A stretch of DNA of 64,000 nt, from NCBI GenBank assembly GCA_034231615.1, contig CM067322.1, positions 66,697,354 through 66,761,353 on the forward strand. Direction: 5' to 3'. Source of the stretch: Meghimatium bilineatum (Eukaryota > Mollusca > Gastropoda > Stylommatophora > Philomycidae). The notes beneath the pieces were generated by a model. It searched no databases. It saw only the letters and a program-made list of their open reading frames with translations, and was not told the DNA's origin. Position 1 is the first letter of the stretch, and each line of letters opens with the position of its first letter. Of this stretch, positions 1 through 10,689 are shown one piece after another. A program made the translations under genes and the position numbers.

Positions 1-252
1 TTTCCTCTGCGTTCATTGTAAAACTCCTGCAGATTAGCAGAATTTAGTCCAGAGAACATAATGTGCTGTGTCATGGTTTACAGCTTTGCTGCAATATTTG
101 CACCTTTCGAGCTGACACCTCTGACTTCAGCATAGCTTCTGAGTCACTTTGGAATGGGATAGCCAATTCTACCCCACAGCCTCCTTAGTCACCTGTATGA
201 CATGGATAGAAGGCAAATGGTGTTGCTATTCTTTGCTCTCCTTTCAGGCTCC
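1..252 (-). mobile_element. SINE-A copy, cut by the window edge
   Basis: This is an antisense copy of the roughly 270-bp SINE-A. It runs from the end of the GAA-type tail (seen here as CTCTGCGTTCATT) through the cores GTTTACAGC.TTGCTGC and CCTTAGTCACC to a GGCTCCGAC end. The same order of blocks recurs at 672, 5978, 8193 and 34003. It is older than the 8193 copy, with several substitutions. From 253 to 671 I see only AT-rich DNA and weak similarity (about 430-520) to 27640-27710. Confidence 0.75.
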
Positions 253-671
253 GACAAAATATGGAAGCAAATAATTCATTAAAGGAAATAAAATGGAAAA
301 ACATTGATGACATTATCTTTGATGAACTAACTTTTGTGTTGGTTGAGTTGATAGTGAACCCACCTCACAAACCTAACTTTTAGGTTTAAACATCGAATTA
401 CCTTATGGTTCGAACCCTGACCATACACATTGTACCGGTAATGCAATTAGATGTATTAGTGGCGCATACAAAATTAAACAATAGTTGAATAGCAATGTTC
501 TGCACAGGATATGCTTACATTATTTATTAACTACCACAACTTTAGTAATCTGAAGTAACACCTGATGCTTGCTGAACTCATATTTTACAACACTTTTGGT
601 GTTTGTTGTTTCTTGATAAATGCCATCAGACTATAGTATAGAAAATGTCCTTGTTTATATCATTTACATTT

Positions 672-938
672 CTTCTGCATTCATTCTCAAACTCCTACAG
701 ATAACAGGATGTAGCCCGGAGAACAGAATGCGGTTATGGTTTACAACATTGCTGCGATATCTGCACCTTTCAGCCTGATACATCCAGCTTCAGCATGGTT
801 TTGAGTCACTTTTACCCTATATGGGATAGGACAGTCAACTTCACCCCCATAACCTCTTTAGTCACCTCTTACAACATGCATGGAAGGTAAATAGTGTTGC
901 TATTATTTTACCCCTCCCGGGTCCGCAACACACAGGTG
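672..938 (-). mobile_element. SINE-A copy with imperfect TSD
   Basis: A full-length antisense SINE-A flanked by TCATTTACATTT at 660-671 and TCATTCATATTT at 939-950, an aged 12-bp TSD with two mismatches. It carries the family blocks: tail, ATGGTTTACA, GCGATATCTGC, CCTGATACATCC, CCTCTTTAGTCACC and a CGGGTCC...CAACACACAG 5' end. At 267 bp it fits the other bounded copies. AT-rich DNA without a gene follows to 1279. Confidence 0.8.
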
Positions 939-1285
939 TCATTCATATTTATGATTATTTATTATTTCATAACTATTTATACGAATATTTCACAATTTTT
1001 TTAGAGAGATCATAAAGAAAATATGTAAATAAAAAATAAAGTAAGAGAATTTCGCAGGTTCACAAGACTCATTACTTTCAATAGCAACACAAAGAAAAAC
1101 TTGCATGGATCATATATAACATATTATTTTATAATTACAAGATTCCCTGTTGCAGGGTATAGTTGAAATAGGGGAGTGTGGAAGGCAATGAAAATAATGG
1201 ACAGACAATACCAAAGACTGGACTGGTCAAGATTTATCACACTAAGCGATTGAGGATAATTGCTAGAGTGCTATGTTGATGCATT

Positions 1286-2757
1286 CATACCTGTCAACCT
1301 GTTGAGACTAAAAACCATAAAAAAGCTATGAAAACCCGTAATTGAGCATGAAAAACCGTTAAACCATACCCAATGGTGAGGGGGGGGCTCATCTGAAAAA
1401 AATATTTTAAAAATACGGTCATTCAGGTTTCGGGTTTTTTTACAGGTAGTTTGCCTTAGTTTAACATAGACAGTCATAGTGTGGGAAAATTATAGAGCAC
1501 AAAGACTAGGCCTATGTATCTTTATGTAACTTTAATCCGTTTGAAACTATAACAACTTGTTAGATTGCTCTATAAAGCGTTTGACAAAAATTTCAACTAT
1601 CCATGAATAGCGCACATCATGCATTTATGATCAGCGGAGATCGTACAACTATGACCGGCACAGATCATGCATCTATGATCGGCGGAGATCATGCATCTAT
1701 GACCGGCAGTAATCATGCATATATGACCGACAGAGATCGTGCAACTATGACCGGCGAAGAATGTGCATCTATGACCGGCGGAGAACGTGCATCTATGAAC
1801 AACGGAGATTGTGCTATCGGCGGAGGTCGTACAACTATGACCCGTGGAGATTGTGCAGCTATAACCGGCAGGGATCGTGCATCTATGAATAGCGAAGATC
1901 GTTCATCTGTGAATAGTAGAGACTGTGCATCTATTATCGGCGGAAGTCGTACGTCTATGACCCATGGAGACTGTGCAGCTATAACCGGCAGGGATCGTGC
2001 ATCTATGAATATCGGAGATCGTGCATCTGTGAATAGCAGAGACTGTGCATCTATTATCGGCGGAAGTCGTACAACTATGACCCGTGGAGATTGTGCATCT
2101 GTGATCGGAAGGGATCGTGCATCTATAGAAGCGACGGCTTCATTTTCTCATTTTCCGTTTGTAATTCCTAAAACGAAACATAACATGATAATAAAATATT
2201 GGTTTAAGATAAGTCTAAAGATCAGATTTAGGCCTACATAAATAAATAACATATTTTATTATTTAACTATAGGCCTACCTACACTACCTAGGTCTAGGAG
2301 GCAAACAAAAACTTCAAATATAAATTAAACGATGTATATAGTGTAGGCATAGAAACAGAATACATGTGTTACTAGTATTTGTGTACCGTAGATACACTGA
2401 GTAACACTGTCAATGTACGTGGACAAAAATTCCCTAAATTCGGTATAAAGACAACGTCCCCAGCACAGAGAATAATTAAAGTACTGGGTAGTGTGTTAAA
2501 AGCATTGTTTCCAACAATACTTCACCCCAAGACCAGATCAAATAAAACCCGCAAACGACACTATTGTGAATGAAACCCACACAAATCACTGTTGCCACTA
2601 AAATATATACACAAATATCAGTGTCACCACTAATTTTAGTATAAAAAAACCCAAAACGTGCAGAACTGCAGAAATTCACGTAAAAACCCGTGTACACCCG
2701 TAAAGCTTGGAAAAAACCGTAAAAATTATGGCGATTTACGGGCAGTTGACAGGTAAG
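1286..2757. mobile_element. Non-autonomous TIR DNA transposon carrying a minisatellite
   Basis: The left end reads CATACCTGTCAAC (1286-1298). The right end read inward is CTTACCTGTCAAC (2745-2757), so 12 of 13 bases match. A direct TGCATT flanks both ends (1280-1285 and 2758-2763), a 6-bp candidate TSD. Subterminal regions on both sides are rich in ACGGTTTT/AACCCGT-like motifs. The interior has no transposase, only a 24-bp tandem array (1606-2131) and AT-rich filler. I cannot assign the superfamily. The 6-bp TSD and 13-bp TIR do not point clearly to Tc1/mariner (TA) or hAT (8 bp). Confidence 0.7.
1606..2131 (+). repeat. 24-bp coding-like minisatellite, about 22 units
   Basis: The array has a 24-bp period with units like GATCGTGCATCTATGACCGG plus four bases. 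It reads through without a stop from ATG 1603 to 2241 (212 codons) as an 8-residue repeat, for example DRASMNSE or DCASIIGG. One unit is shortened by 6 bp and stays in frame. The last part shows a higher-order repeat of five units (120 bp), with the order GRTTMTRG, DCAAITGR, DRASMN.., DR.SVNSR, DCASIIGG seen twice. Because 24 is a multiple of 3, an open frame is expected from copying one open unit, so coding is not shown. Confidence 0.8.
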
Positions 2758-2894
2758 TGCATTCAACGCAGTATCCATACGAATGATGAGTTAATGGATT
2801 GAATGCTACCTATTTATTGATTAGATTTCATTCATGGAAACATATAACTAATTATCCTTATTAATATCTTTGAGTAACTTGAGTAATAGAATGT

Positions 2895-3085
2895 GTCTGT
2901 GACAGCCAATGTACCAAGTTCAATCCCAGTCACAGGCCATTCTGCGTTTGGACAGTTCAGAAAGCATTGGCAAACTACTGAATGTATTTACATTGCCTAG
3001 AAAATCACTACAACCAAAACCAAAAAATGCTTGGTTTATGGCAACATCCTGAATAGGACATGCTGCCAATTAGCCTGTGTGTTGT
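2895..3085 (+). mobile_element. SINE-C, tRNA-derived
   Basis: A B-box-like CAAGTTCAATCCC sits near 2920. The family body follows: GGACAGTTCAGAAAGC, a CAAACTACTGAA block, TTGCCTAGAAAATCACTACA and a CATCCTGAATAGGA..TGC end. The same body occurs at 4070-4264 (minus), 27714-28185 and 40905-41065. The tRNA-like head is degraded here. Confidence 0.6.
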
Positions 3086-3230
3086 TGGATCTAAAAAGGT
3101 AGGAAAAATAGTAACACTGTGATTGCCATGTATCTCATAAGAGGAGACTAAAGAGATTTAGGATGATGTTAGTTGTCCTATTTCATAGATCAAAGTGACC
3201 CAAAAACCATGCTGAAGTCATAATGTTAGA
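3060..3230 (+). mobile_element. SINE-A fragment, sense
   Basis: A diverged sense fragment with CATGTATCTCATAAGAGGAG, GACTAAAGAG and CCAAAAACCATGCTGAAG, matching the middle of SINE-A. The ends are not resolved. Confidence 0.45.
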
Positions 3231-3382
3231 ATGAAATAGCAGATATAACCATGGTACAGCACATTCTAGTCAGGTTTGCATCTTGTTTGAGAATAAATGC
3301 AGAAGTAATAGTATTTTGTCCATAAGTTAATTATAACTTTGTTAACAGTAAGATAAGGTGAATATTTGGTTTTGAAAGAAAT

Positions 3383-3548
3383 TCCCACCGAAGATGGATC
3401 CCAGGAAATTGTCGCCATTGTCGCAAATAAAACAGTGACACAACGCATTGCCATTCTCTAGACTACATCTTGCTGGAATTCTAGTAGGACCATTGTCCTG
3501 CTACAAGAGAGATCCAGTGGGAGTTTGATAATAAACACTGAAGAAGCA
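3383..3548 (+). mobile_element. SINE-B copy with TSD
   Basis: A sense copy of the roughly 160-bp SINE-B: CCACCGAAGATGGATCC head, CGCAAATAAAAC, a CACAACGCATT core and a CACTGAAGAAG tail. The flanks GAAAGAAAT at 3374-3382 and 3549-3557 form a 9-bp TSD. At 166 bp it fits the other bounded copies. Confidence 0.8.
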
Positions 3549-3557
3549 GAAAGAAAT

Positions 3558-4069
3558 CATCGTCTTCAACAAGTCAAAATAGTTAAAGAAACATCTTCTC
3601 AGTTTTTAGAAATATCAGTTTCTTCAACAACAAACAAAAATGGTTAAATAAATCCCTTCCCATTTTTGAGGGTATCAATTTCTTCAAGAAATTTTTCAGT
3701 TTTGAAGGTCATGTCACACAGCATTATGTAAATGCATTTGTGGCGTTTGCAAACTTTTAACAAAACTAAATTATTTTTGTTGGATCCAGTAATCACCATC
3801 AAATTTGGAACATGAAGACACATCAATGATCTACCCTTTTTATCTATCAACAGAATGCCACTGTCTAGGTTATCTTCACCTGAACCAGCTTGAGGTATCA
3901 GTGTGCATAATTTAAGCAGCAGCTGACCTGTAAATCATCCATCTATATAAAATGTGGATAAGAAAGGGTGGGCAAAGAAAATGAGACTTTACAGATCAAT
4001 AGGACATTGTGTGATTGACAGTAAATAGTAAGCTCAAAACTATAAATATATATATATATTACATACACA
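3558..4069. other. No gene seen
   Basis: AT-rich DNA with short random open frames and a (TA)n tract near 4045. I see no splice-framed conserved exon and no recognisable repeat. Confidence 0.5.
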
Positions 4070-4264
4070 TATTGACAGCATATCCTATTCATAACGTAGC
4101 TATTACCGCATAATTTTTTGGCTATGGTGATTTTCTAGGAAATATAAATGTTTCAGTAATTTGCCATTGCTTTTGTACAGTCCAGATGCACTATTGCCTG
4201 TGGCGGGATTTGAACCCGACACCTTGGCCATCACAGACGCACTCCACTACAGAGCAAGACCATA
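4070..4264 (-). mobile_element. SINE-C, tRNA-derived, well preserved head
   Basis: On the minus strand it opens with a tRNA-like head. An A-box-like TCTGTAGTGGAGTGCG is followed by a B box, GGGTTCAAATCCC. The SINE-C body follows: GGACTGTACAAAAGC, a CAAATTACTGAAAC block, TTCCTAGAAAATCACC and GAATAGGATATGCT. Imperfect ATATTACATACACATAT / ATATACATACATAT flanks suggest a TSD. A second degraded copy of the body lies at about 4380-4500. Confidence 0.75.
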
Positions 4265-4589
4265 TACATACATATAAAAAGTAATTTCCCTTTACCATTG
4301 AGGCATATTGAGAAGACAGTCTTAGACCCATATTTTTCATTGATCAACGGCATACCTACGTATGATGTGGTCAACCCACTATATTGGTAGTATATCCTAC
4401 TCAGGATGTAGCCATGATACCGGCACTTTTCGCTGTAGTGAGTTTCTAGGTAATATAAACATGTTTAACTCATTCCCTATGGAAGTTTTAGCTTTTGGAC
4501 AGACTTAATTTTTTATTTAAATATTTTTTGTTGTGCACTTCTGTCACAGGAACAAGAAATAGTTCTAAATATATTTAAATTATAATGTG

Positions 4590-4611
4590 ATATATATATA
4601 TATATATATAC
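4590..4611. repeat. (TA)n microsatellite
   Basis: About ten perfect TA dinucleotides in AT-rich DNA. The surroundings, 4500-4890, are very AT-rich and hold no visible gene. Confidence 0.9.
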
Positions 4612-4903
4612 TGAAATATAAATGAGCAGATAATGTGTTTATCACAAGTTTATTTTGAATAAAATTGTTTTTAATAATTGAAAAATTAATTTTAATCATA
4701 AAAAAATAATTTATAAATAAAAATTTTTAATAATTTTTCGGATACGAATTGTGAACTTACCAATTCTGAATAAATAACTTTCACTCAAACTGTATCAGTT
4801 TTGTAGATAATCCAATTACGAATACAAAAATGTATAGCATACAGGCATAGTGATTAAATTATGTTTGTTATTCTCAAATAATCGCACCAGTTCTCTCAGA
4901 TTT

Positions 4904-5062
4904 CTTCTTCTTCAGCGTTCATTCTCAAACTCCCACTGGATCTCCCTTGTAGCAGAACCATAATCCTGCTAGATTTCCAGCAGGATGTATTCCAGAGAAT
5001 GGAAATGTGTTGTGTGCGTTGCCGTTTTATTTGCCCAATCGTCCAACACACACTTCGGCGGA
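4904..5062 (-). mobile_element. SINE-B copy with TSD
   Basis: An antisense SINE-B starting with the tail TTCTTCTTCTTCAGCGTTCA and ending at CTTCGGCGGA. The flanks CTCTCAGATTT (4893-4903) and CTCTGTGATTT (5063-5073) match at 9 of 11 bases. The length of 159 bp agrees with the family. Confidence 0.75.
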
Positions 5063-5073
5063 CTCTGTGATTT

Positions 5074-5764
5074 GAAGAAAGTAGATCTAAGACTGTCATC
5101 TGACATTTCTGTCTTACAAATTTTCATAAATTGCCAGTTGAATTTCAATAATTAATGCGACCAAAGTAGTGAAATAGTTATACATTAACTAAACATAAGC
5201 TCACTCGAAAATATAAAGACAAATGGTGGTCACATACTACACTTGTTAAAAACTTATCTATAACTTACAAAATTGATATAATAACACATCAAAATCATGT
5301 CAGAAGTAATGTGGACATATTACACTTCAATCAGAACCATCATATGTTCATATAAATATCGAAAATTATCAAATTAGCACCAAAAAAGTAAGGATCTTTT
5401 AAAAGATGCCATGTATTCTCAGATGTAAACTATGGATCAATTAAAAGACGCTATGTAGTGTAAGAGTTCATAATATGTACTCATTGCAACAAAACTGAAA
5501 TCTAACAGGCGAAACTTAGAACAGAGTAATGAATTTTATTAATCACTAGCACCACACACAAATCGATATTTCAACTAAAAGGGATTTATTAAAAGCATTC
5601 ACAACAAGTAACAATGAATAAGAGCAGCACGACATTCACATGGCAGCAGAGTTAAATATAGATATAACCCGGAAGAGTTGAAACTAGATGTTGACCATCA
5701 TTAGTTCCCGCGCTCGCGTGCAAGCACACTCAACGCACACAGATATATAAAAACAAGGCTGTAG
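5074..5764. other. No gene seen
   Basis: AT-rich single-copy-looking DNA. There is a weak internal duplication around 5385-5470, where 'aagatgcca/aagacgc..tatg' is repeated. No exon, RNA gene or known repeat is recognisable. Confidence 0.45.
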
Positions 5765-5935
5765 ATATGGGGGGTGGGTTTCAGAGGTTCAACTTGGAAA
5801 CTTGGCCAAAAGTCAACTCCTGGTATGGGACAACTCCGCCCCAAAACCTTCTTAGTCGCCTCTTATGATATGCATGAATATAAACAGTGTCGCTATTATT
5901 TACTCCCCTTCCAGGCCCCAGAAACAAATAGGTGA
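5765..5935 (-). mobile_element. SINE-A 5'-half fragment
   Basis: An antisense fragment with GGGACAACTCCG, CTTAGTCGCCTCTTATGA and AACAGTGTCGCTATT followed by CCTTCCAGGCCCC. The tail half is missing. Confidence 0.6.
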
Positions 5936-5977
5936 ACACATTTTACTTTTGAAAAACCATAAAGAGTATAAGTAATT

Positions 5978-6256
5978 CTTTCTTCTTCTTCTGCGTTCGT
6001 TCTCAAACTCCTGCAGATTAGCAGGATGCAGTCAGAGAACAGAATGCGTTGTCATGGTTTACAGTATTGCTGCGATATCTGCGCCTTCCGGCCTGACACA
6101 TCCAAATTCAGCATGGCTTTGGGTCACTGACCCTATATGGGATGGGACAGCCAACTCCATCCCATAACCTCCTTAGTCGCCTTTTACGACATGCATGGAA
6201 GGTAAACAGTGTTGCTATTCTTTGCTCCCCTTTCGGGTCCCGGCAACACACAGGCG
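5978..6256 (-). mobile_element. SINE-A full copy with TSD
   Basis: An antisense SINE-A of 279 bp, close to the consensus throughout. The flanks TATAAGTAATT (5967-5977) and TATAAGCAATT (6257-6267) form an 11-bp TSD with one mismatch. It runs from TTCTTCTTCTTCTGCG to CCCGGCAACACACAGGCG. From 6268 to 6620 I see AT-rich DNA without a gene. Confidence 0.85.
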
Positions 6257-6619
6257 TATAAGCAATTAATAACTTATATTGTAAAAAATTTACAAATCTG
6301 CATATTGTGAAATTTTGTTCACATGTGTTTATGCTCTTCTCTTTTAGATAGGACAGTCTATGCTTACTTTAATTGTAGGGTAAATTAGGCATGTTTATAT
6401 TCATTTTAGCATATAAAAAAACAAGTAGAATGTGCTACTCCTGCAATATTTTTATGATTAAGATAATGATCATGACATTGTGAGAGAGAAAATGTGTTTT
6501 CATGAAAGGATAGTGGAGCATAGATGCAGTATGCGTGGCAGAGAACTGGGACTACCAGATGTCATTAAGATAAAGAACATGCACATTTCTGTTTACAGTA
6601 GAAACTACACACAAAAAAT

Positions 6620-7480
6620 GCCAGTCTCGATTCTTTATTAGAAACGAGCATCATAGCACTAGCGACATTCCTTTGTAAGTGCTCTAATCCAGCAACCATC
6701 TAAAAGTGTCCTAACTAGTCTCCCAGTCAGATGCTGATTATTTTATATTAATATTTCTCCAGAGTGGACACACTTTCTCCCCTCACCCCTGACTATCACA
6801 ATTTCTCTTATTCTTTGTACATATGTATTATCATTTCAAGGATAATTTTTTTTATTCAGCAAAACTATGACTACCTTGATAAGATCATCTCTTCTCAGTA
6901 TTATGCCATATAACACAGGTTTCCCACCAATGAGTCTGCTTTTCAATGCCTCTGACACATGCATGCCCAGACCAGAATATCTTGTAATACATTGGACAAA
7001 TGAGTTGCACAGAAGTGTGACCCACTCCTTTCTTTAGCATGCACCTTTATATCTTTCTTACAAGCATGTTTTCAGAATCTGACAGTATTACCATTGTTGA
7101 GTTAGCATTTCAGTCACCAGCAAAATGAGTGGTGTCAACAAGGTTACTATCCATATTCTCATGTTCAATGAGGTTGGGGCAGATCATTTATCAAGCACTT
7201 TCCTACAATTCCTATAGGCAACAAAACCTCTCTTCACTTGCTCATTACTCTTGACTGAACCATCTGCATATATGATTGTGTCTTGTGCTTTAGAGTGCAA
7301 CTGACAATTTATTATGGGTTAATGTCATTGGTCATAAGTCAGACTTACAAAAAAAACTTCAGGATAAAATTCACAAATTTTTCCAAGCCATGATGGTAGC
7401 ATCATGATTTTCTCATCAGCTGTAGTTTATAGTGAGCAACATCATGATGATATATTTGATTATTGCATTCCTTTATCCCT
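6620..7480 (-). mobile_element. LINE-E 3' half (RNase H region)
   Basis: A minus-strand fragment of the LINE-E family. The 3' UTR part (6630-6870) matches 16305-16500, 21745 onward and 31625-31850 in its run CATCTAAAAGTG...GATGCTGATTA. Further right, the complement of GACTGAACCATCTGCATATA fits the RNase H start (a DGS motif), as in the better copy at about 22350. It is heavily mutated, with no long open frame. Confidence 0.6.
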
Positions 7481-7689
7481 GTATTTAAACAGGTGCCTAG
7501 ATGTATTCCACTGTCTACTGTAGCTGAAACTTATCTTCTGCAGATCAAGTTACATTTTCTGTATAGGAAAGTCTCTGTTAAGGTTCTGTTTTTAAATAAA
7601 TAACAGATGCCTGTGGGTATGACATTATTCCTCCTTCACCTGGTACTATTTCTCCCTACATGGTGCTATTTCTCCCCACCTAATGCTAT

Positions 7690-7815
7690 TTCTACCTCAC
7701 TTGTTAATATTACTATACCAGTCAACCCCCATGCCTAACAGCCCTTAGTCGCCTTACAACATGTATAGTAGGCCACAATTACAATTTTTTGGCCTCCCTT
7801 TCAATTACTGGCAAC
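7690..7815 (-). mobile_element. SINE-A fragment
   Basis: An antisense fragment: AGTCAACCCCCATGCC, CTTAGTCGCC, ACAACATGTAT and CTGGCAACACAC. The tail half is absent. From 7480 to 7690 there is a short (TATTTCTCCC) tandem patch and no gene. Confidence 0.5.
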
Positions 7816-7885
7816 ACACTACACAAATATGTTTTAAAGAGAAGATATACAATATTCAGACACACTATCCAGACATAACCTATTC

Positions 7886-8048
7886 TTCTTCTTCTTCTAC
7901 AGCGTTCATTCTCAAACTCCTGCTGGATCTCCCTTGTAGCATGACCATGGTCCTACTAGATTTCCAGCAGGATGTAGTCCAGAGAATGGAAATGCGTTGT
8001 ATCGCCGTTTTATTTGCGCCAATGGCCCGACACATCCGTCTTTGGCAG
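7886..8048 (-). mobile_element. SINE-B copy with perfect 14-bp TSD
   Basis: An antisense SINE-B of 163 bp flanked by identical GACATAACCTATTC at 7872-7885 and 8049-8062. The sequence is close to consensus: CCACTGGATC replaced by TGCTGGATC, ATGACCATGGTCCTACTAG, GCGTTGT, CGCCGTTTTATTTGCGCC and CCGTCTTTGGCAG. The perfect TSD means a young insertion. Confidence 0.9.
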
Positions 8049-8192
8049 GACATAACCTATTCAAAGACATATCTAGACACACTATTCACAGGATATACTA
8101 CTTTCACACAGAAACGTAATTTCCGTAGATGATGAACAAGCAAATACACTACTTTCAGACAATACTTCAATACAAACAATTTCCAGACATAT

Positions 8193-8465
8193 TCTTCTTC
8201 GCTCGTTCTCAAATTCCTGCAGATTAGCAGGATGTAGCCCAGAGAACGGAATGTGTTGTGTCATGGTTTACAGCATTGCTGCGATATCTGCGCCTTTCGG
8301 CCTGACACATCCGACTTCAGCATGGCTTTGGGTCCCTGACCCTATATGGCATGGGACAGCCAACTCCATCCCATAACCTCCTTAGTCGCCTTTTACAACA
8401 TGCGTGGAAGGTAAACAGTGTTGCTATTCTTTGCTCCCCTTTCGGGTCCCGGCAACACACGAGCG
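8193..8465 (-). mobile_element. SINE-A reference copy with perfect 11-bp TSD
   Basis: An antisense SINE-A of 273 bp bounded by TCCAGACATAT at 8182-8192 and 8466-8476. It gives the family ends. Read in sense it starts CGCTCGTGTGTTGCCGGGAC, has a core with TTCCACGCATGTTGTAAAAG then GCGACTAAGGAGG, and ends with GAACGAGCGAAGAAGA. Confidence 0.9.
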
Positions 8466-8479
8466 TCCAGACATATACT

Positions 8480-8745
8480 AACGGTAAAGGTGATGAGTAA
8501 TGTACCAGCGTCATAACACAGTTTCTCGTGAGGACTCAACTTCGTAGTCAGCAATTCATCGTCACCTACCGCATTTGCTCAGCAGCATTGCCGTCATTCC
8601 TCAATTTCCTAGAGTATGCGCCTTGGTGGCTACTTCATAGTCTCTGGGTGAACCACTGGAGTAATTTTTATTTCAAACCATGAATGAGTTGATTCGAAAC
8701 CCGGGCTTTCTGGTCAGCAGGAGAATTACTTAACATTACATTACT
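8480..8745 (-). mobile_element. tRNA-like SINE remnant
   Basis: On the minus strand a B-box-like GGGTTTCGAATC lies near 8690-8705, after CTGCTGACCAGAAAGCCC, a tRNA-like head. The body (TACTCTAGGAAATTGAGG, GGTAGGTGACGATGAATT) is unlike SINE-A, B or C. The ends are not resolved. DNA from 8945 to 9290 shows no gene. Confidence 0.4.
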
Positions 8746-9289
8746 GCAGCTCACAGACATATACTAGTCACAGACATTTCCAGGCATACTAATTTATGCA
8801 AAGACACTATTTCCAGACATATTCTATACACAGGACCATACTATTTTTAGACATACACTTTTCCCCCACAAACACAATTTCCAGACATACACTATTCACA
8901 GACACAATTTTCTCAAACCTACTCTAATTTAACAATTTTGGAGGTTTTATTTGATATAAATAATATTCAGAAAGCTGTTCTCAAGTTGTGCAAGTACTTA
9001 AAGTGTTTAGCTGATTCCCATATTTAAAGTCAGTTGTCAAAATAGATTTCTTTTTTTGTTTTTGCAAATTCAGAGAATGATTAAAGCTGTTTTACACTTC
9101 CTTGGATATCAGTGTACTACTGTAATAATGACTTGAGTGTAGATATAATGAATGACTCTACATTTATGTATTTACTATGTGATAAACTTCACTAAGTTAA
9201 AAATAGGACTACTGCACTACATATTGCAAAATTTGACTCGAGGATTGGCTTAAAGGTTTAGTAACCTTACTCATATGAAACATATTATT

Positions 9290-9836
9290 TTATGATCCAC
9301 TATTCTAAGAAACAAAAAGGAACAAACGCTAAACATAAAAGTACATGGAGAGATACTGCAACAAGTAGAACATTATGTATATCCTGGATATACAATTAAA
9401 AAATGATGTTAGATATGAAATAGAAGTAAAAGGAGAATATGAATGGCTAAAAGTAGTTTCAATGACATGAGGAAAATATTAACAACTAAAATAAATCACC
9501 AACAAACTAAATATGAGAATTATCAAATGTTACATCTATTCTCCACTAAAGTATGGCTCAGAAACATGGATAATGAACAAACTATTAAAAGACAGAACTG
9601 ATGCCTTTGAGATGTGGATATATAGAAGAATAGGGAGAACTTCATGGAATGAGGTGAAAACAAAGAGGTTCTGGCAACACTGTGTGTGAAAAAGAACTAT
9701 TAAAAGAAATAAAAGTAAAACAAATAAAGTATTTTGGGCATATTAAAAGACATGACACCTTGTCAAAGAAATTACTTAAAGGTAGAGTAGAGTGGTGATG
9801 ATCAAGAGGTAGACAAAGATACACAGAAGGAAACAT
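9290..9836 (+). mobile_element. LINE-B 3' half, degraded
   Basis: This matches the 3' half of the LINE-B copy at 37160-38729. Conserved words include ATGGCTAAAAGTA, ATGACATGAGGAAA, TATGGCTCAGAAACATGG and TTTGAGATGTGG then ATATAGAAGAATAGGGAGAA. These encode the region after the RT palm (SETW, FEMW.YRRIGRTSW). It has frameshifts and is joined at about 9836 to an opposite-strand LINE. Confidence 0.75.
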
Positions 9837-9839
9837 CTC

Positions 9840-10065
9840 TACTGTTTTTCCCTGCACTCGATATAATGCTTCCTAAGTAAATGAACTCATTTACCAGTTT
9901 ACTGTGTTTATTATCGATGGAGATAGTGATATTTTTCTCTTTCTTTGTTATTGCCATTATTTCAGTCTTTTCAATATTAATCTTCATGTTGAATTTTTGA
10001 CATGTTGTGTGGAGTCTGTTCATATGCTCTTGCAATTGTTCTTCTGATATCGCTGTTACCCACAA
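9840..10065 (-). mobile_element. LINE RT fragment, minus strand
   Basis: The minus strand encodes EEQLQEHMNRLHTTCQKFNM, then KINIEKTEIM and NEFIYLGSIISSAG. These are the RT block after the YADD box with the conserved K.EIM and YLGS steps of RT domains without RNase H. Only this block survives. A second short tract at 10080-10480 shows nothing recognisable. Confidence 0.6.
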
Positions 10066-10479
10066 TCTTGATAATGTAAAACAAATGGCTTAACCACAAT
10101 GTCACAGATATCTCCCATTCCCCCAATGGAAAAATCTATAGTAAGACATCATGATTTATTATTAAATGCAACAATTCCCCCCCCCCTCCGTGTTACCAAG
10201 AGCGAAGGAAGAGAGAGACACTGCAACCTGCCATACATATTATAAATGGCATATAAGAGCTGACTACCAAATTCTGTACTCAGTCAAATATAAAAATTAC
10301 AACACCAACAAAAAGCAGATGTTCCTGGTCAAATAGCATAAATATTGTATTTTAGCTGTAAATTACAACAGTGAAGTTAAGCTGTGTTGTAATTTACATA
10401 TAAATTACAATATTCTTTCTCATGTTTATAGATTGGGTGAGACAACGAACTTAAGAAAAAAACAGGAATACAGTAGAAA

Positions 10480-10660
10480 TTTGATAAGCAATTGGAGGAT
10501 CTGGATTTTACAGATGGACCTATGCCTAACTGGAACCCACAGGAGAAGAGGAAAACTGAGGAACACCTGAAGAACAGTGGATGAATAGAACAATATTGAA
10601 ACCTCATGAACACATAGGACAGTGCAGCACAAAAATCAGAGAGCCATAGTGAATGCAGAA
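10480..10660 (+). mobile_element. LINE C-terminal fragment
   Basis: The plus strand encodes LTGTHRRRGKLRNT then RTVDE. This is the 'GKR.RGRP.NTWRRTV' C-terminal signature common in LINEs that lack RNase H, with a following CSTK-like end. It is short and mutated. Confidence 0.45.
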
Positions 10661-10689
10661 ACAATGCACATGACTATTGTCTATCCCCA

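Larger units (their letters stand above)
7850..8940. repeat. CAGACATA minisatellite invaded by SINEs
   Basis: Degenerate units of about 16 bp built on TTTCCAGACATACTATTC appear at 7855-7885, 8050-8192, 8466-8480 and 8745-8940. The gaps are filled by SINE-B (7886-8048), SINE-A (8193-8465) and a third SINE-like piece (8480-8745). The TSDs of the first two are units of the array itself, so the array predates them. Confidence 0.7.

Noticed and set aside
1603-2241. 212-codon open frame as a real protein gene
   Set aside because: It is a 24-bp tandem repeat inside a TIR transposon. A period divisible by three keeps any open frame open, so length is not evidence of coding.
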